A stretch of DNA of 64,000 nucleotides from positions 7,307,001 through 7,371,000 of the forward strand of contig NZ_CP088156.1 of NCBI RefSeq assembly GCF_021088345.1, given 5' to 3'. Position numbers and translations under genes: made by a program. Below are positions 35,038-43,281 of the stretch, one piece after another (within the stretch, counting starts at the first letter, position 1; each line of letters begins with the position of its first letter). The DNA comes from Bradyrhizobium ontarionense. GTDB lineage: Bacteria; Pseudomonadota; Alphaproteobacteria; Rhizobiales; Xanthobacteraceae. The notes below the pieces were generated by a model. That model saw nothing but the letters and a program-made list of their open reading frames with translations, had not been told where the DNA came from and did not search any database.

Positions 35038-35472
35038 TTAGGGGGAATGGCGCGGACGCACGAGTTCGCCGCGCGTGCTCGCGATTCCCATCTCGAAGCT
35101 GTCGGCGATGCGCCGCGCGCGGATGATGAAGAGCTCGGCAAGGTCCGGTGCGAACAGGTCGCGCGCGGTGGCCTCGAACAGCTGCAGCCAGCGGTCGAAG
35201 TGGGCGCCCTGCAGCGAGAGCAAGAGATGCGGGCGCATCGGCGCGCCACTATAGCGGCCGGTCTTCAGCAGCATCGACGACCAGAAATCGCTGATCTTGC
35301 CGATATGCTCGTCCCAGTCGTCGACCGTGTGGCTGAAGATAGGCCCGATCAGCTCGTCCTCACGCGCGCGTCCGTAGAAGGTCTGCACCAGCAGGCGGAT
35401 GGAGTGCTCGTCGAGTTCCGGATGTTGGACCGCGAGGGGGTGACGGTCGGGCTGAGCGGCAGGCATGGTCAT
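35038..35472 (-). CDS. group III truncated hemoglobin
   Basis: A 144-residue (from M at 35472) globin of the truncated class III. The opening LDEHSIRLLVQTFYGRAREDELIGPIF, then FWSSMLLKTGRYSGAPM and GAHFDRWLQLF with the likely proximal His region, fit the family. Such proteins bind O2 or NO and are thought to act in nitrosative stress or respiration. M35466 is another start. A palindrome CCAATG-N5-CATTGG lies 27 bases upstream, close to a TATATA box. Confidence 0.88.
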   Translation of the reverse strand: MTMPAAQPDRHPLAVQHPELDEHSIRLLVQTFYGRAREDELIGPIFSHTVDDWDEHIGKISDFWSSMLLKTGRYSGAPMRPHLLLSLQGAHFDRWLQLFEATARDLFAPDLAELFIIRARRIADSFEMGIASTRGELVRPRHSP

Positions 35473-35498
35473 GGCGCTGTATATAGGCACTCGCAACG

Positions 35499-35515
35499 CC
35501 AATGGAAATCATTGG
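35499..35515. promoter_or_regulatory. operator-like palindrome upstream of the truncated hemoglobin
   Basis: CCAATG (35499-35504), five bases, CATTGG (35510-35515), perfect arms. On the minus strand it overlaps a possible -35 (TTTCCA) placed 17 bases from TATATA at 35480-35485. A repressor bound here would block that promoter. The protein is not known. Confidence 0.4.
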
Positions 35516-35542
35516 GGCGCCGCGTTATCCGATCGGCGCCCC
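35514..35542 (-). terminator. hairpin downstream of the lactonase gene
   Basis: GGGGCGCCG (35514-35522) and CGGCGCCCC (35534-35542) form a perfect 9-base stem with an 11-base loop, 11 bases after the lactonase stop. The tail on the minus strand (AATGATTTCC) is only weakly T-rich, so termination is likely but not certain. Confidence 0.45.
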
Positions 35543-35553
35543 CCGCTGGTCGA

Positions 35554-36660
35554 TCACGGCAGGCTGACGAACTCCACCCAATTCGGCTTCTTGCCGACGG
35601 CATAGGATTTCTGCTTCGTAAGCGCGCCGCTGGCCGGATCGATGCGGTAGACCGTCATGCCGTTCGACAACTCGCCGACAGCTGCCAGGTAGCGCCCGCT
35701 GGAATCGATGTTGAATCCGCGCGGCTGGGTCTCGGTCGGAACGCTGCCGATGGTCGTGAGACGCCCGCTGGCCGCATCGACCTTGAACGCCGCCAGCGTG
35801 TGCGAGCCGCGCTCCGACGCGTAGAGGAACTGGCCATCCGGCGTGAGGTGCAGGTCCGCCGCCCAGGGCTTGCCGGAGAAGCCGGCGGGCAGGGCGGTGG
35901 TTCGCTGCTGCTCGCTCCAGGCGCCCTTGTCAGTGTCGTAGGCGAAGACAGCGAGATCCGCGTTGAGCTCGTGCAGAAGATAGATGAACTTGCCGTTCGG
36001 GTGGAAGATGAAGTGGCGCGGACCTGATTTCTCCGGCGTCTTCACCGTCAGCGTGTCCTTGGCCGTGAGCGTTCCGGTACCGGCATCGAAGGCGAAGCCG
36101 AGCACCTGGTCGGAGCCGAGATTGGTCGCGAACACGAAGCGGTTGTCGGGCGAGGGCAGGAAGGCATGGGCGTTCAGCCCGGTGGGAATGACCTGGCTCG
36201 GCGCGGCGACGACGCCGTTGGCCTGAACCGGATTCACCGCGACCTTGTTGCCGCCATAGGAGGCGCTGAACAGCACCTTGCCGGTGCGATCGAAGGCGAT
36301 GTTGGCCATGCTGTCGGCGAGCGGGCCGTTGCCGATATGCGTGAGCTGGCCGGTCTTGGCATCGATCGCGAAGCTCTCGGCGAGGAACGGCTGCGAGCGG
36401 ATTCCGGCGATCAGCACCCGCTTGTCCGGGCTGACGGCGAGCGGGGTCGAGGAGCCGGCCTTCTCCACGCCGACGAAGGCCGCGGTCTGCACCGGGGTCA
36501 TCTCGCCGGTCGCGGTGTCGAGCCTGAAGACGCTGATGTCGTTGCTGTCGGCATTGCCGACATAGGCGTAGGTTTCGGCGTGGGACGCGCGCGGCGTGAG
36601 GCTGTTTGCGACTGCGGCCAGGACGAGTGTTGCAGCCATGGCGGTGCCTGCTCTGATCAT
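35554..36660 (-). CDS. exported lactonase-family beta-propeller protein (YncE/Pgl-like)
   Basis: A 368-residue protein with a Sec signal peptide (MIRAGTAMAATLVLAAVANS, cleaved near SHA-ETYAY) and a seven-bladed propeller of the lactonase family. Repeated blades read AYVGNADSNDISVFRLD, VLFSASYGGNKV, RFVFATNLGSDQVLGFAFD, KFIYLLHELNADLAVFAYD and FLYASERGSHTLAAFKVD. Homologues include periplasmic 6-phosphogluconolactonases and YncE-like proteins; the export signal makes a pentose phosphate role unlikely. The start at 36660 gives the signal peptide and a GGGGG run upstream; the frame open to 37302 lies in the amidase gene on the other strand. Confidence 0.85.
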   Translation of the reverse strand: MIRAGTAMAATLVLAAVANSLTPRASHAETYAYVGNADSNDISVFRLDTATGEMTPVQTAAFVGVEKAGSSTPLAVSPDKRVLIAGIRSQPFLAESFAIDAKTGQLTHIGNGPLADSMANIAFDRTGKVLFSASYGGNKVAVNPVQANGVVAAPSQVIPTGLNAHAFLPSPDNRFVFATNLGSDQVLGFAFDAGTGTLTAKDTLTVKTPEKSGPRHFIFHPNGKFIYLLHELNADLAVFAYDTDKGAWSEQQRTTALPAGFSGKPWAADLHLTPDGQFLYASERGSHTLAAFKVDAASGRLTTIGSVPTETQPRGFNIDSSGRYLAAVGELSNGMTVYRIDPASGALTKQKSYAVGKKPNWVEFVSLP

Positions 36661-36889
36661 GTGGTTTCCCCCTTTTGTGATGTGCTTGGTTGAGGTCTTA
36701 AAGTCGATTGCGAAGCTTGGCCAAGCTTGATTCCGGATCGATCGATGCAAGAAGGGTATTGATTGTCTGGCCCGGGGTCCTGGCGGAAATGCCGCACTGC
36801 AACGCGACGCTGCATGGGGCACCTCGATTTGCGCGGCTTTCTCCGTGCCGTTCGCCGCGCTAGAACGCGGGACCATCACGGAGTTGTCC

Positions 36890-38284
36890 ATGACCGATCT
36901 CTGGCGCCTGCCGGCTGCCGACCTCGCTGCCCTCATCAAGTCGAAACAGGTCTCCGCCAGGGATGCCGCGAGCGCGGCGCTGGCGCGGTTAGAGGCGGTC
37001 AACCCGCAGATCAACGCCGTGATCGACCACCGGCCGGAGGACGTTCTCAAGCAGGCCGACGCCATCGACGCTGCATTGGCGCGCGGCGAGGATCCGGGGC
37101 CGCTCGCGGGCGTGCCGGTGACGATCAAGGTCAATGTCGACCAGGCCGGCTTCGCCACCACCAACGGCCTGAAGCTGCAGAAGGACGCCATCGCGTCGGC
37201 GCACAATCCGGTGGTCAACAACCTGGTCAAGGCCGGCGCGGTGCTGCTCGGCCGCACCAACACACCGGCGGTGTCGTATCGCTGGTTCACCAGCAACCTC
37301 ATTCACGGCCACACCAAGAACCCGCGCGATCCCGCGATCACCCCCGGCGGCTCCTCAGGTGGCGCCGGATCGGCCACCGCGGCCGGCATCGGCCATATCG
37401 GCCACGGCACCGACATCGCCGGCTCGGTGCGCTATCCCGCCTATGCCTGCGGCATTCATGGCCTGCGCCCGACGGTCGGGCGCATCCCCGCCTTCAACAC
37501 CTCGCTGCCCGAACGCCCGATCGGCCCGCAGATCAGCGCCGTCTCCGGGCCGCTGGCGCGCACCGTCAACGACGTCAGGATCGCGCTCGCGGCGATGTCG
37601 GCGCGCGACGTCCGCGATGTCTGGTGGATGCCGGTGCCGCTCGAGGGCCCAAAGCTGCCCAAGCGGGTCACGCTCTGTGTCAACCCGGACGGGCTGAACC
37701 CGGTGCCGGAGGTCGTGGCCGCGTTGCGTGATGCCGCCAAGCGGCTCGAAGCCGCCGGCTGGACCGTCGAGGAGATCGCGGACACGCCGCCGATGCAGGA
37801 GGCTGCATTGCTGCAGACCCGGCTATGGCTCGGCGACGGCTACGAGGCGCAGCTCGCGGCGGCCGAGAAGGAGGGCGATCCCGGCGCGCTCGCCTGCCTG
37901 CGCGGCAACCGCGACAAGGTGCACCCGTTCGACCTGTCGCAGACCTTGGCGCGCCGCGCCGCGCTGACCCGGCAGTGGCTGCTGTTCATGGAGCAGCACC
38001 CGCTGCTGTTGATGCCGGTGTCGGGCATGCTGCCGTTTGCCGACCAGCTCGACCGCAAGGACGAGGAGTCGTTCAAGCAGGTCTGGCACGCCCAGCTGAC
38101 GCAGATCGCGATTCCCTTCTTCGGCCTGCCGGGCCTCACGGTGTCGACCGGCATGGTCGGGCGCGTTCCCGTGGGCGTCCAGCTGGTCGGGCAGCGTTTC
38201 CGCGAGGACATGTGCCTTCTGGCCGGCGAGGCGATCGAGGCCGGCGGCGCCCCGCCGTCGCCGATCGATCCGGTGCTGGGGTGA
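36890..38284 (+). CDS. amidase (amidase-signature family)
   Basis: A 464-residue hydrolase with the Ser-cisSer-Lys triad: K80 in GVPVTIKVNV, the GGSSGGAGSA motif at about 153-162, and the nucleophile S179 in GTDIAGSVRYPA. It would hydrolyse an amide substrate that cannot be guessed. The ATG at 36890 follows a GGAG site; the ATG at 36845 would add 15 residues. The stop codon overlaps the glutathione peroxidase ATG by one base (TGATG), so the two are coupled. Confidence 0.9.
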   Translation: MTDLWRLPAADLAALIKSKQVSARDAASAALARLEAVNPQINAVIDHRPEDVLKQADAIDAALARGEDPGPLAGVPVTIKVNVDQAGFATTNGLKLQKDAIASAHNPVVNNLVKAGAVLLGRTNTPAVSYRWFTSNLIHGHTKNPRDPAITPGGSSGGAGSATAAGIGHIGHGTDIAGSVRYPAYACGIHGLRPTVGRIPAFNTSLPERPIGPQISAVSGPLARTVNDVRIALAAMSARDVRDVWWMPVPLEGPKLPKRVTLCVNPDGLNPVPEVVAALRDAAKRLEAAGWTVEEIADTPPMQEAALLQTRLWLGDGYEAQLAAAEKEGDPGALACLRGNRDKVHPFDLSQTLARRAALTRQWLLFMEQHPLLLMPVSGMLPFADQLDRKDEESFKQVWHAQLTQIAIPFFGLPGLTVSTGMVGRVPVGVQLVGQRFREDMCLLAGEAIEAGGAPPSPIDPVLG

Positions 38285-38760
38285 TGCCGAGCATCTACGA
38301 TTTCACCGCGACCTCGCTGACCGGCGAGGCGGTGCCGCTGAAGCGGTACGAGGGGCAGGTGCTGCTCATCGTCAATACCGCGAGTGCCTGCGGATTCACG
38401 CCGCAATACCGCGGCCTCGAGGCGCTGCAGCGAGCCTACGCGCCTAAGGGCTTTGCCGTGCTCGGATTTCCCTGTAACCAGTTCGGCGCCCAGGAGCCCG
38501 GCACGGCGGACGAGATCGGCGCGTTCTGCTCCAGCAAATACGACGTCACGTTCCCGCTGTTTGCGAAGATCGACGTCAACGGCGCGGACGCCCATCCGCT
38601 GTACCGGTTCCTGAAGGGCGAGAAGACGGGCCTCTTGGGGTCGGCGATCAAGTGGAATTTCACCAAATTCCTGGTCGATCGCACCGGTCACGTGGTGTCG
38701 CGCCATGCGCCGACCACCACGCCCGAGGCACTGCGAAAAGAGATCGAGGCGCTGCTATGA
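38284..38760 (+). CDS. glutathione peroxidase
   Basis: A 158-residue thiol peroxidase reducing hydroperoxides. The peroxidatic Cys36 is in NTASACGFTPQY, followed by GFPCNQFGAQEPG with the conserved Gln region and KWNFTKFLVDRTG. Bacterial members often use thioredoxin rather than glutathione. It starts one base inside the amidase stop and ends in an ATGA overlap with the DUF3297 gene. Confidence 0.93.
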   Translation: MPSIYDFTATSLTGEAVPLKRYEGQVLLIVNTASACGFTPQYRGLEALQRAYAPKGFAVLGFPCNQFGAQEPGTADEIGAFCSSKYDVTFPLFAKIDVNGADAHPLYRFLKGEKTGLLGSAIKWNFTKFLVDRTGHVVSRHAPTTTPEALRKEIEALL

Positions 38761-39011
38761 GCGAGAACGAGACCACCGCGACCGCATTTCCCGACCGCCT
38801 CTCGGTCGATCCGAAGAGCCCCTATTACAACGCGGACATCCTGGCGCGCGACGTCGGCATCCGCTTCAAGGGCGCCGAGAAGACCAATGTCGAGGAATAT
38901 TGCATCAGCGAGGGCTGGATCCGCGTCGCCGCCGGGACCGCCAAGGACCGCTACGGCAACCCGCTGACCATCAAGGTGCACGGCCCGGTCGAGCCGTATT
39001 TCAAGGATTGA
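38757..39011 (+). CDS. DUF3297 family small protein
   Basis: An 84-residue protein, MSENETTATAFPDRLSVDPK at the start with FKGAEKTNVEEYCISEGWIR, the typical DUF3297 sequence; function unknown, common in proteobacteria. It overlaps the glutathione peroxidase stop by four bases and ends the amidase-gpx-DUF3297 unit. The longer frame upstream lies within gpx and is rejected. Confidence 0.88.
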   Translation: MSENETTATAFPDRLSVDPKSPYYNADILARDVGIRFKGAEKTNVEEYCISEGWIRVAAGTAKDRYGNPLTIKVHGPVEPYFKD

Positions 39012-39094
39012 TGCGGACTGCGCTGCGGCTCTCTGGCGGCCGTATCCGCCGACCTCTGACCTTCGCGATGAGGCGAACCGCCAACCCAGGATAT

Positions 39095-39176
39095 GTCATG
39101 CCCGGGCTTGTCCCGGGCATCCATGTCGTAATTCTGGGCTCGGACGTGGATGGCCAGGACAAGCCCGGCCATGACG
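39095..39176. repeat. dispersed palindromic repeat, second copy
   Basis: GTCATGCCCGGGCTTGTCCC...GGACAAGCCCGGCCATGACG, inverted arms like those of the element at 24837-24922, to which it is related by sequence. It lies in the 397-bp gap before the DUF2157-like gene, which otherwise has no gene. Confidence 0.85.
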
Positions 39177-39251
39177 ATGTGGAGAAGGGCGGGGTCAAAG
39201 CAGCTTTGGCTCCCGTCGCGATGGGTCATCTAGACCTTGGCTGCAGATATT

Positions 39252-39286
39252 TGAGCGTCGTTCAAAATTATCTTGAACGCTGCTCA
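39252..39286. promoter_or_regulatory. operator-like inverted repeat upstream of the DUF2157-like gene
   Basis: Arms of 14 bases, 12 of them complementary, centred on a 7-base AT-rich spacer; the inner CGTTCAA (39259-39265) and TTGAACG (39273-39279) are perfect. It lies 123 bases before the gene. It could bind a dimeric regulator. No T-run follows. Confidence 0.45.
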
Positions 39287-39408
39287 CATTTCGCTACACT
39301 CACCTTTATCCGCCGCCCGGCACCGGTTCGCGACGCGCAACGCCCGCTGGCGTTGGCGCGACCGGCCTCCGCGTGCCGTCTCCGGCGGGCTCACAAAGGA
39401 TGATGACG

Positions 39409-40464
39409 ATGTCCTATTCAGAACGAGATCTGCGCGCCGCCGCTGGCGCCGGCGCGATCGGTCCTGACGAGCTGCAGCGGCTACTGGCCTACCTGCAACG
39501 GCAGGCCTCGGCCAATGGCGCTCCCTCGGCAAAGTTCGATGCCGCGCATCTGCTCTGGTACGCCGGCGCGCTGATCGTGATCGGCGCGATGGGCCTGTTC
39601 TCGACGGTGGCGTTCTCGCAAATGGGCGGCCGCGCGCTGACGGCTTGCGCGATCGCCTATGCCGTGGCGTTCGGCCTCGCCGGCAATCATCTCTGGCGCC
39701 GCGATTTGCGCGTCCCCGGCGGCCTCTTGATCGCGATCGCGGTGTCGATGGCGCCGCTTGCCGTCTACGGCATCCAGGATGAGTTCGGCTGGTGGGGGAA
39801 GTTCGGCAAGCCCGGCACCGTCCACGACTTCTACATCTGGATCAAGGGCAGCTGGCTGTTCATGGAGATCGCCACGACAGTCGCGGGCGCGATCGCGCTG
39901 CGCTTCTATCGGGTGCCCTTCATCGTCGCGATCATCTCGGTCGCATTGTGGTTCATGTCGATGGACCTCACGCCGTGGATCTTCAACGTCAGCCATTTCG
40001 ACTGGGAGATGCGCCGCATCGTCTCGATCTGGTTCGGGCTCGGCATCCTCGCGGTCGCCTGGATCGTCGACTACAACAGCGCCAGCCGCGACTTCGGCTT
40101 CTGGCTGCACCTGTTCGGCCTGCTGGCGTTCTGGGGCGGCATCACCGCCACCGACGGCGCGACCGAACTCGGCAAGGCGATCTACTGCCTGATGAATGTC
40201 GGCCTGCTCGCGGTGGCCGTGATCATCGTCCGCCGCCTCTACGCCGTGTTCGGCGCCTTGGGCATCACGATGTATCTCGGCCATCTCGCCGACGTCGTCT
40301 TCAAGAACTCGCTGCTGTTTCCCTTCGCGCTGTCGCTGATCGGCGTCGCGGTGGTCGCGATGGGGCTGGCGTATCACAGGAAGCAGAAGACGATTGCGGA
40401 CTGGCTGGCGGCAAATCTGCCGGCGGCGGTGCTGCGGCTGCGTCCGCATCAGGCGGTCGGTTGA
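39409..40464 (+). CDS. polytopic membrane protein (DUF2157-like)
   Basis: A 351-residue protein with about eight or nine hydrophobic helices, for example LLWYAGALIVIGAMGLFSTV, ALTACAIAYAVAFGLAG and LFPFALSLIGVAVVAMGLAY. The N-terminal cytoplasmic part (MSYSERDLRAAAGAGAIGPD and LQRLLAYLQRQ) with the following membrane domain resembles DUF2157 proteins; function unknown. AAAGGA at 39395-39400 sits eight bases before the ATG at 39409; upstream ATG codons at 39400 and 39403 are less well placed. Confidence 0.78.
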   Translation: MSYSERDLRAAAGAGAIGPDELQRLLAYLQRQASANGAPSAKFDAAHLLWYAGALIVIGAMGLFSTVAFSQMGGRALTACAIAYAVAFGLAGNHLWRRDLRVPGGLLIAIAVSMAPLAVYGIQDEFGWWGKFGKPGTVHDFYIWIKGSWLFMEIATTVAGAIALRFYRVPFIVAIISVALWFMSMDLTPWIFNVSHFDWEMRRIVSIWFGLGILAVAWIVDYNSASRDFGFWLHLFGLLAFWGGITATDGATELGKAIYCLMNVGLLAVAVIIVRRLYAVFGALGITMYLGHLADVVFKNSLLFPFALSLIGVAVVAMGLAYHRKQKTIADWLAANLPAAVLRLRPHQAVG

Positions 40465-40488
40465 AACTTCGGCGATGACCAATGCTGC

Positions 40489-40534
40489 GGCCGTCCTTCG
40501 GGACGCCCGCCTCCGGCGGGCTCCTCAGGGCGAG
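40489..40534. repeat. short REP-like repeat fragment
   Basis: CCGTCCTTCGGGACGCCCGC...GCGGGCTCCTCAGGGCGAGG, related to the end of the element at 29599-29699. It lies between the DUF2157-like gene and the next membrane protein gene. Confidence 0.6.
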
Positions 40535-40594
40535 GTTTGTAACCTTAGAGGCAGCAGCAATCCGATCGAAGTGTAAAGTGCAGGGAGTATTAAT

Positions 40595-41032
40595 ATGCAG
40601 GTTGATGAGCGAACGATATCGGGCGAATGGTCGCCGAGGCTGTCGTCCTGGTCAGTTGGCTTAGCCATATTTGCGGTGTTTCTGAATCTGCTTGCTATAG
40701 CAGTGTCGTTCTATATCTCCCACTGGTTATTGCACCACAGGACCGTTCTGAACGATGCCGTCTTGTCTGTCGTATTGATATCGACTTCGCCTGTCTTGGC
40801 GTTGTTGGTTCTTCGTCGCTGTTTCCCGCTGGTTCTTTTCTTTGCTTTCATTTTGGGCTGGATCTTGAAGGCGCAGTTCGATCAGGTCATTGCATTTTAT
40901 GCAGCCGGACCTGATGCGCTCGTCAGCAAGTGGGACTCGCCGGGCGTCTCTCTGCTGATTCTTGGTATGCTTTCGATCCTGATCTTGGTGGTGCGGGTCG
41001 TAGCTCATATTTTCGCTCGTCTCAGGCAATGA
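40595..41032 (+). CDS. membrane protein of unknown function
   Basis: A 145-residue protein with four probable transmembrane helices (SVGLAIFAVFLNLLAIAVSF, VLSVVLISTSPVLALLVL, FPLVLFFAFILGWIL, SLLILGMLSILILVVRVVAH). I recognise no family. Base composition and codon use are clearly less GC-rich than in neighbouring genes, which suggests recent acquisition. It begins MQVDERTISGEW after GGGAG. Confidence 0.65.
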   Translation: MQVDERTISGEWSPRLSSWSVGLAIFAVFLNLLAIAVSFYISHWLLHHRTVLNDAVLSVVLISTSPVLALLVLRRCFPLVLFFAFILGWILKAQFDQVIAFYAAGPDALVSKWDSPGVSLLILGMLSILILVVRVVAHIFARLRQ

Positions 41033-41107
41033 GTGCGGATGTGTTCATTGGCTGGGGTCCGTATCTGCAGAGACAGTCTAAGCCCTCATGGTCCCCTGAA
41101 CGAAGAA

Positions 41108-41127
41108 GGGGAGCCTCGAAGCTCCCC
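41108..41127 (-). terminator. intrinsic terminator of the outer-membrane protein gene
   Basis: GGGGAGC (41108-41114) and GCTCCCC (41121-41127) form a 7-base stem with a 6-base loop; on the minus strand TTCTTCGTT follows. It lies 24 bases after the gene stop. Confidence 0.7.
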
Positions 41128-41151
41128 ATCTTGTTCTCTTCAGACGGCCGA

Positions 41152-41988
41152 TCAGAAATGATAGTTCACCCCGACGCGCGCGACGTCAAAGCTCGGCTTG
41201 ATATCGACGTGCGTCGCGATGACGCCGGTCAGTCCGGCGGGCGATTGCAGCGAGCCGGTCAAGTTGTAGCCATTCGTGCCGAAACCCATGTGCAGGTACT
41301 CGCCCTTGACGGACCAGCCTGCCCCAAGCGCATATTCGAGACCCCAGCCAACCGCGTAGCCCACCAGGACGGCGGTGTTAGAAGCGTTCGTCGAGCCTAA
41401 CGGTCCCAGCACTGGAGGGGTGATGCTGGTGACGATACTGCCCGTAGCATCCGCGCTCAGTTTGGTTTGAGCCAACGCAATGCCGCCAGTCGCGTAGAGC
41501 AACGCAGGCCCAAACGCATACCCAACTCGGCCACGGAAGGTCGCATACCAATCAGTGCGGACGGAAGTGCTGCCGCTGAAATTGCCGCCGATGAAGGCCG
41601 GAACGATGATAGCCGAGTTGCCGGAACGGACCTTTGAATCGAGATACAGCCAATCAGCCTCGATGCCGAGCACCGTCTGATCGATCTGCCAGTTGTACCC
41701 GGCCTGGATGCCGGCGGTGATGCCATTGGCGTTGCCGGATCCCGCGTTGAAGCCATAGGGGGCCGAACCGCCATTCGTGGTCACGATTGTCCCGGTGGCG
41801 TTCGAAGCGCCGTAGCTGCCCCAGCCATAACCAACGTCGGCGCCAATATAGAAACCCGTCCAGTTGCTCACCGGCTGGGAAACAGCCGGAGTCTTCGCTG
41901 GCATACGAAAAGACCTCAGATCGGCAGCCTGGGCCGCGGGCGGACCGAAGACGACGGCCGATAGCAATGCGAGCGCAAACTTTTTCAT
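41152..41988 (-). CDS. outer-membrane beta-barrel protein (Omp25/Omp31-like)
   Basis: A 278-residue porin-family protein of the rhizobial RopB/Omp31 type. The signal peptide is MKKFALALLSAVVFGPPAAQA, then the barrel starts NWTGFYIGADVGYGWGSYG and ends DVARVGVNYHF with the terminal aromatic residue required for outer-membrane assembly. Internal repeats such as GIQAGYNWQIDQTVLGIEAD and GRVGYAFGPALLYATGGIAL are typical strands. The start at 41988 follows AAGGAG; the longer frame upstream is in another gene's region. A terminator follows. Confidence 0.92.
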   Translation of the reverse strand: MKKFALALLSAVVFGPPAAQAADLRSFRMPAKTPAVSQPVSNWTGFYIGADVGYGWGSYGASNATGTIVTTNGGSAPYGFNAGSGNANGITAGIQAGYNWQIDQTVLGIEADWLYLDSKVRSGNSAIIVPAFIGGNFSGSTSVRTDWYATFRGRVGYAFGPALLYATGGIALAQTKLSADATGSIVTSITPPVLGPLGSTNASNTAVLVGYAVGWGLEYALGAGWSVKGEYLHMGFGTNGYNLTGSLQSPAGLTGVIATHVDIKPSFDVARVGVNYHF

Positions 41989-42116
41989 TTCAAAAACTCC
42001 TTCTTCAAGCCGCCCCGGCGGCCCGCCAATCATGAGGCAAAACCAGGGCGGCATCAAAGCGCGATCGAATGCGCGAATAGGACCGCGCAGATCTTGCGAT
42101 CGGGGTGACACGCCTC

Positions 42117-42365
42117 CTATTTCTTCGCGAGAAAAAATCTGGCGAACTGTACGCCTGCCAAAATTCCCAGAAGACCACCCAGGCCAACGCCGACCACAAC
42201 AGCCAACAGCGCGAGGATGCTCCAATCGCTGTGAATGCCTCCTCGCGCGAAACTGAGAGCAAGGAACCCGATGGCCAGCGCCGCGTAGCCGAGAACGGCG
42301 GCGCCGAGTGCGCCGCCCACCAGGGCTGCGATGGCAATGAATGAGGCCCGTGTCGCCTTCCCCAT
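42117..42365 (-). CDS. small membrane protein of unknown function
   Basis: An 82-residue hydrophobic protein with two or three transmembrane helices (FIAIAALVGGALGAAVLGYA, AIGFLALSF, SILALLAVVVGVGLGGLLG) ending FARFFLAKK. The start at 42365 (MGKATRAS) fits a charged N-terminal cap; a longer frame to 42461 is possible but less likely. It precedes the outer-membrane protein gene on the same strand by 128 bases. Confidence 0.6.
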   Translation of the reverse strand: MGKATRASFIAIAALVGGALGAAVLGYAALAIGFLALSFARGGIHSDWSILALLAVVVGVGLGGLLGILAGVQFARFFLAKK

Positions 42366-42502
42366 CGAACATCCCCGCAATGGACTATCCCCGATGCAAG
42401 ATTTGTCCCGCCAGTTGTCGGGACCGGCCGGGTGCGACCGTCCTTGACACAACTCCTGCACACATGCAGTGAGCGGTCAAAATCGAACCAGGAGCAATGG
42501 TC

Positions 42503-42919
42503 ATGCGGATCACCGTCGAAACCACCGTCGCAGCCCCCATCGATCAGGTCTGGCGTGCCTATACGACACCTGCCGATATCGTGAAATGGAACGCCGCCTC
42601 GGACGACTGGCATACGACCAAGGCCACGGTCGACCTGAGAGAGGGCGGCGCGTTCTCGTCGCGCATGGAGGCCAAGGACGGCAGCATGGGCTTCGACTTC
42701 GCCGGCACCTACACGAAGATCGTTGAACACGAGCGGATCGAATACGCCTTCGGCGACCGAAAGGCCGAGGTCCAGTTCGAGCCCGGCCCGGAGGGCGTGG
42801 TCGTTCGCGTCGTCTTCGATGCCGAAACGACGCACTCGGTCGAGCAGCAGCAGGGCGGCTGGCGGGCGATTCTCGGCAGCTTTGCCCGATACGTGGAGGC
42901 GAAGCGGAACAAGTCGTGA
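42503..42919 (+). CDS. SRPBCC (AHSA1/START-like) family protein
   Basis: A 138-residue (from ATG 42503) protein with the helix-grip fold: MRITVETTVAAPIDQVWRAY at the N-terminus, WNAASDDWHT and LREGGAFSSRMEA then GGWRAILGSFARYVE at the end. These proteins bind hydrophobic ligands or act as stress-related co-chaperone-like factors; the ligand is unknown. AGGAG at 42490-42494 favours the ATG at 42503 over 42497. Confidence 0.88.
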   Translation: MRITVETTVAAPIDQVWRAYTTPADIVKWNAASDDWHTTKATVDLREGGAFSSRMEAKDGSMGFDFAGTYTKIVEHERIEYAFGDRKAEVQFEPGPEGVVVRVVFDAETTHSVEQQQGGWRAILGSFARYVEAKRNKS

Positions 42920-43281
42920 AGGCATGTGGGGCAGGGCGGAGGTCCAGCGGGTGTGGGCGACTGGACGATCATTGGCTACCGCGAGGAGTTTGATGCAGCG
43001 TCACCGTAACCTCACCGTAACCTACCCAGGATCTCGTCGGAGTTTTTTCCTTGAATGGCGAGATGTCGTATCTGATCTCTCGCCGTATGGGTCATGTCGA
43101 TATGGTCGTCATCGGCTTTTCGATGTTTGGTGGGGTGATTGGCCGGCTGTTTTCGAGACGAGGGCCCTCGTAGAAGCGGTGAGGAATTGCAGGAAAGCCG
43201 GTGACGGTGCGCCAAATAGCGAGATTTGGGCCGCGCGAGCAACCAACGGTCGGCGAGCCACAACTGACACCCGCCAGATTT
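42920..43281. other. 362-bp region without a supported gene
   Basis: It contains a direct repeat (CACCGTAACCT twice, near 43005-43023) and a 7-base inverted repeat GGCGAGA/TCTCGCC near 43057-43084. An open frame on the minus strand (43012-43263) has no recognisable family and no good ribosome-binding site. Confidence 0.5.

Noticed and set aside
43012..43263. 83-codon minus-strand frame ending DQIRHLAIQGKNSDEILGRL
   Set aside because: The last third looks protein-like, but there is no ribosome-binding site, no known family and the rest is low-complexity; kept only as part of the gene-free region note.
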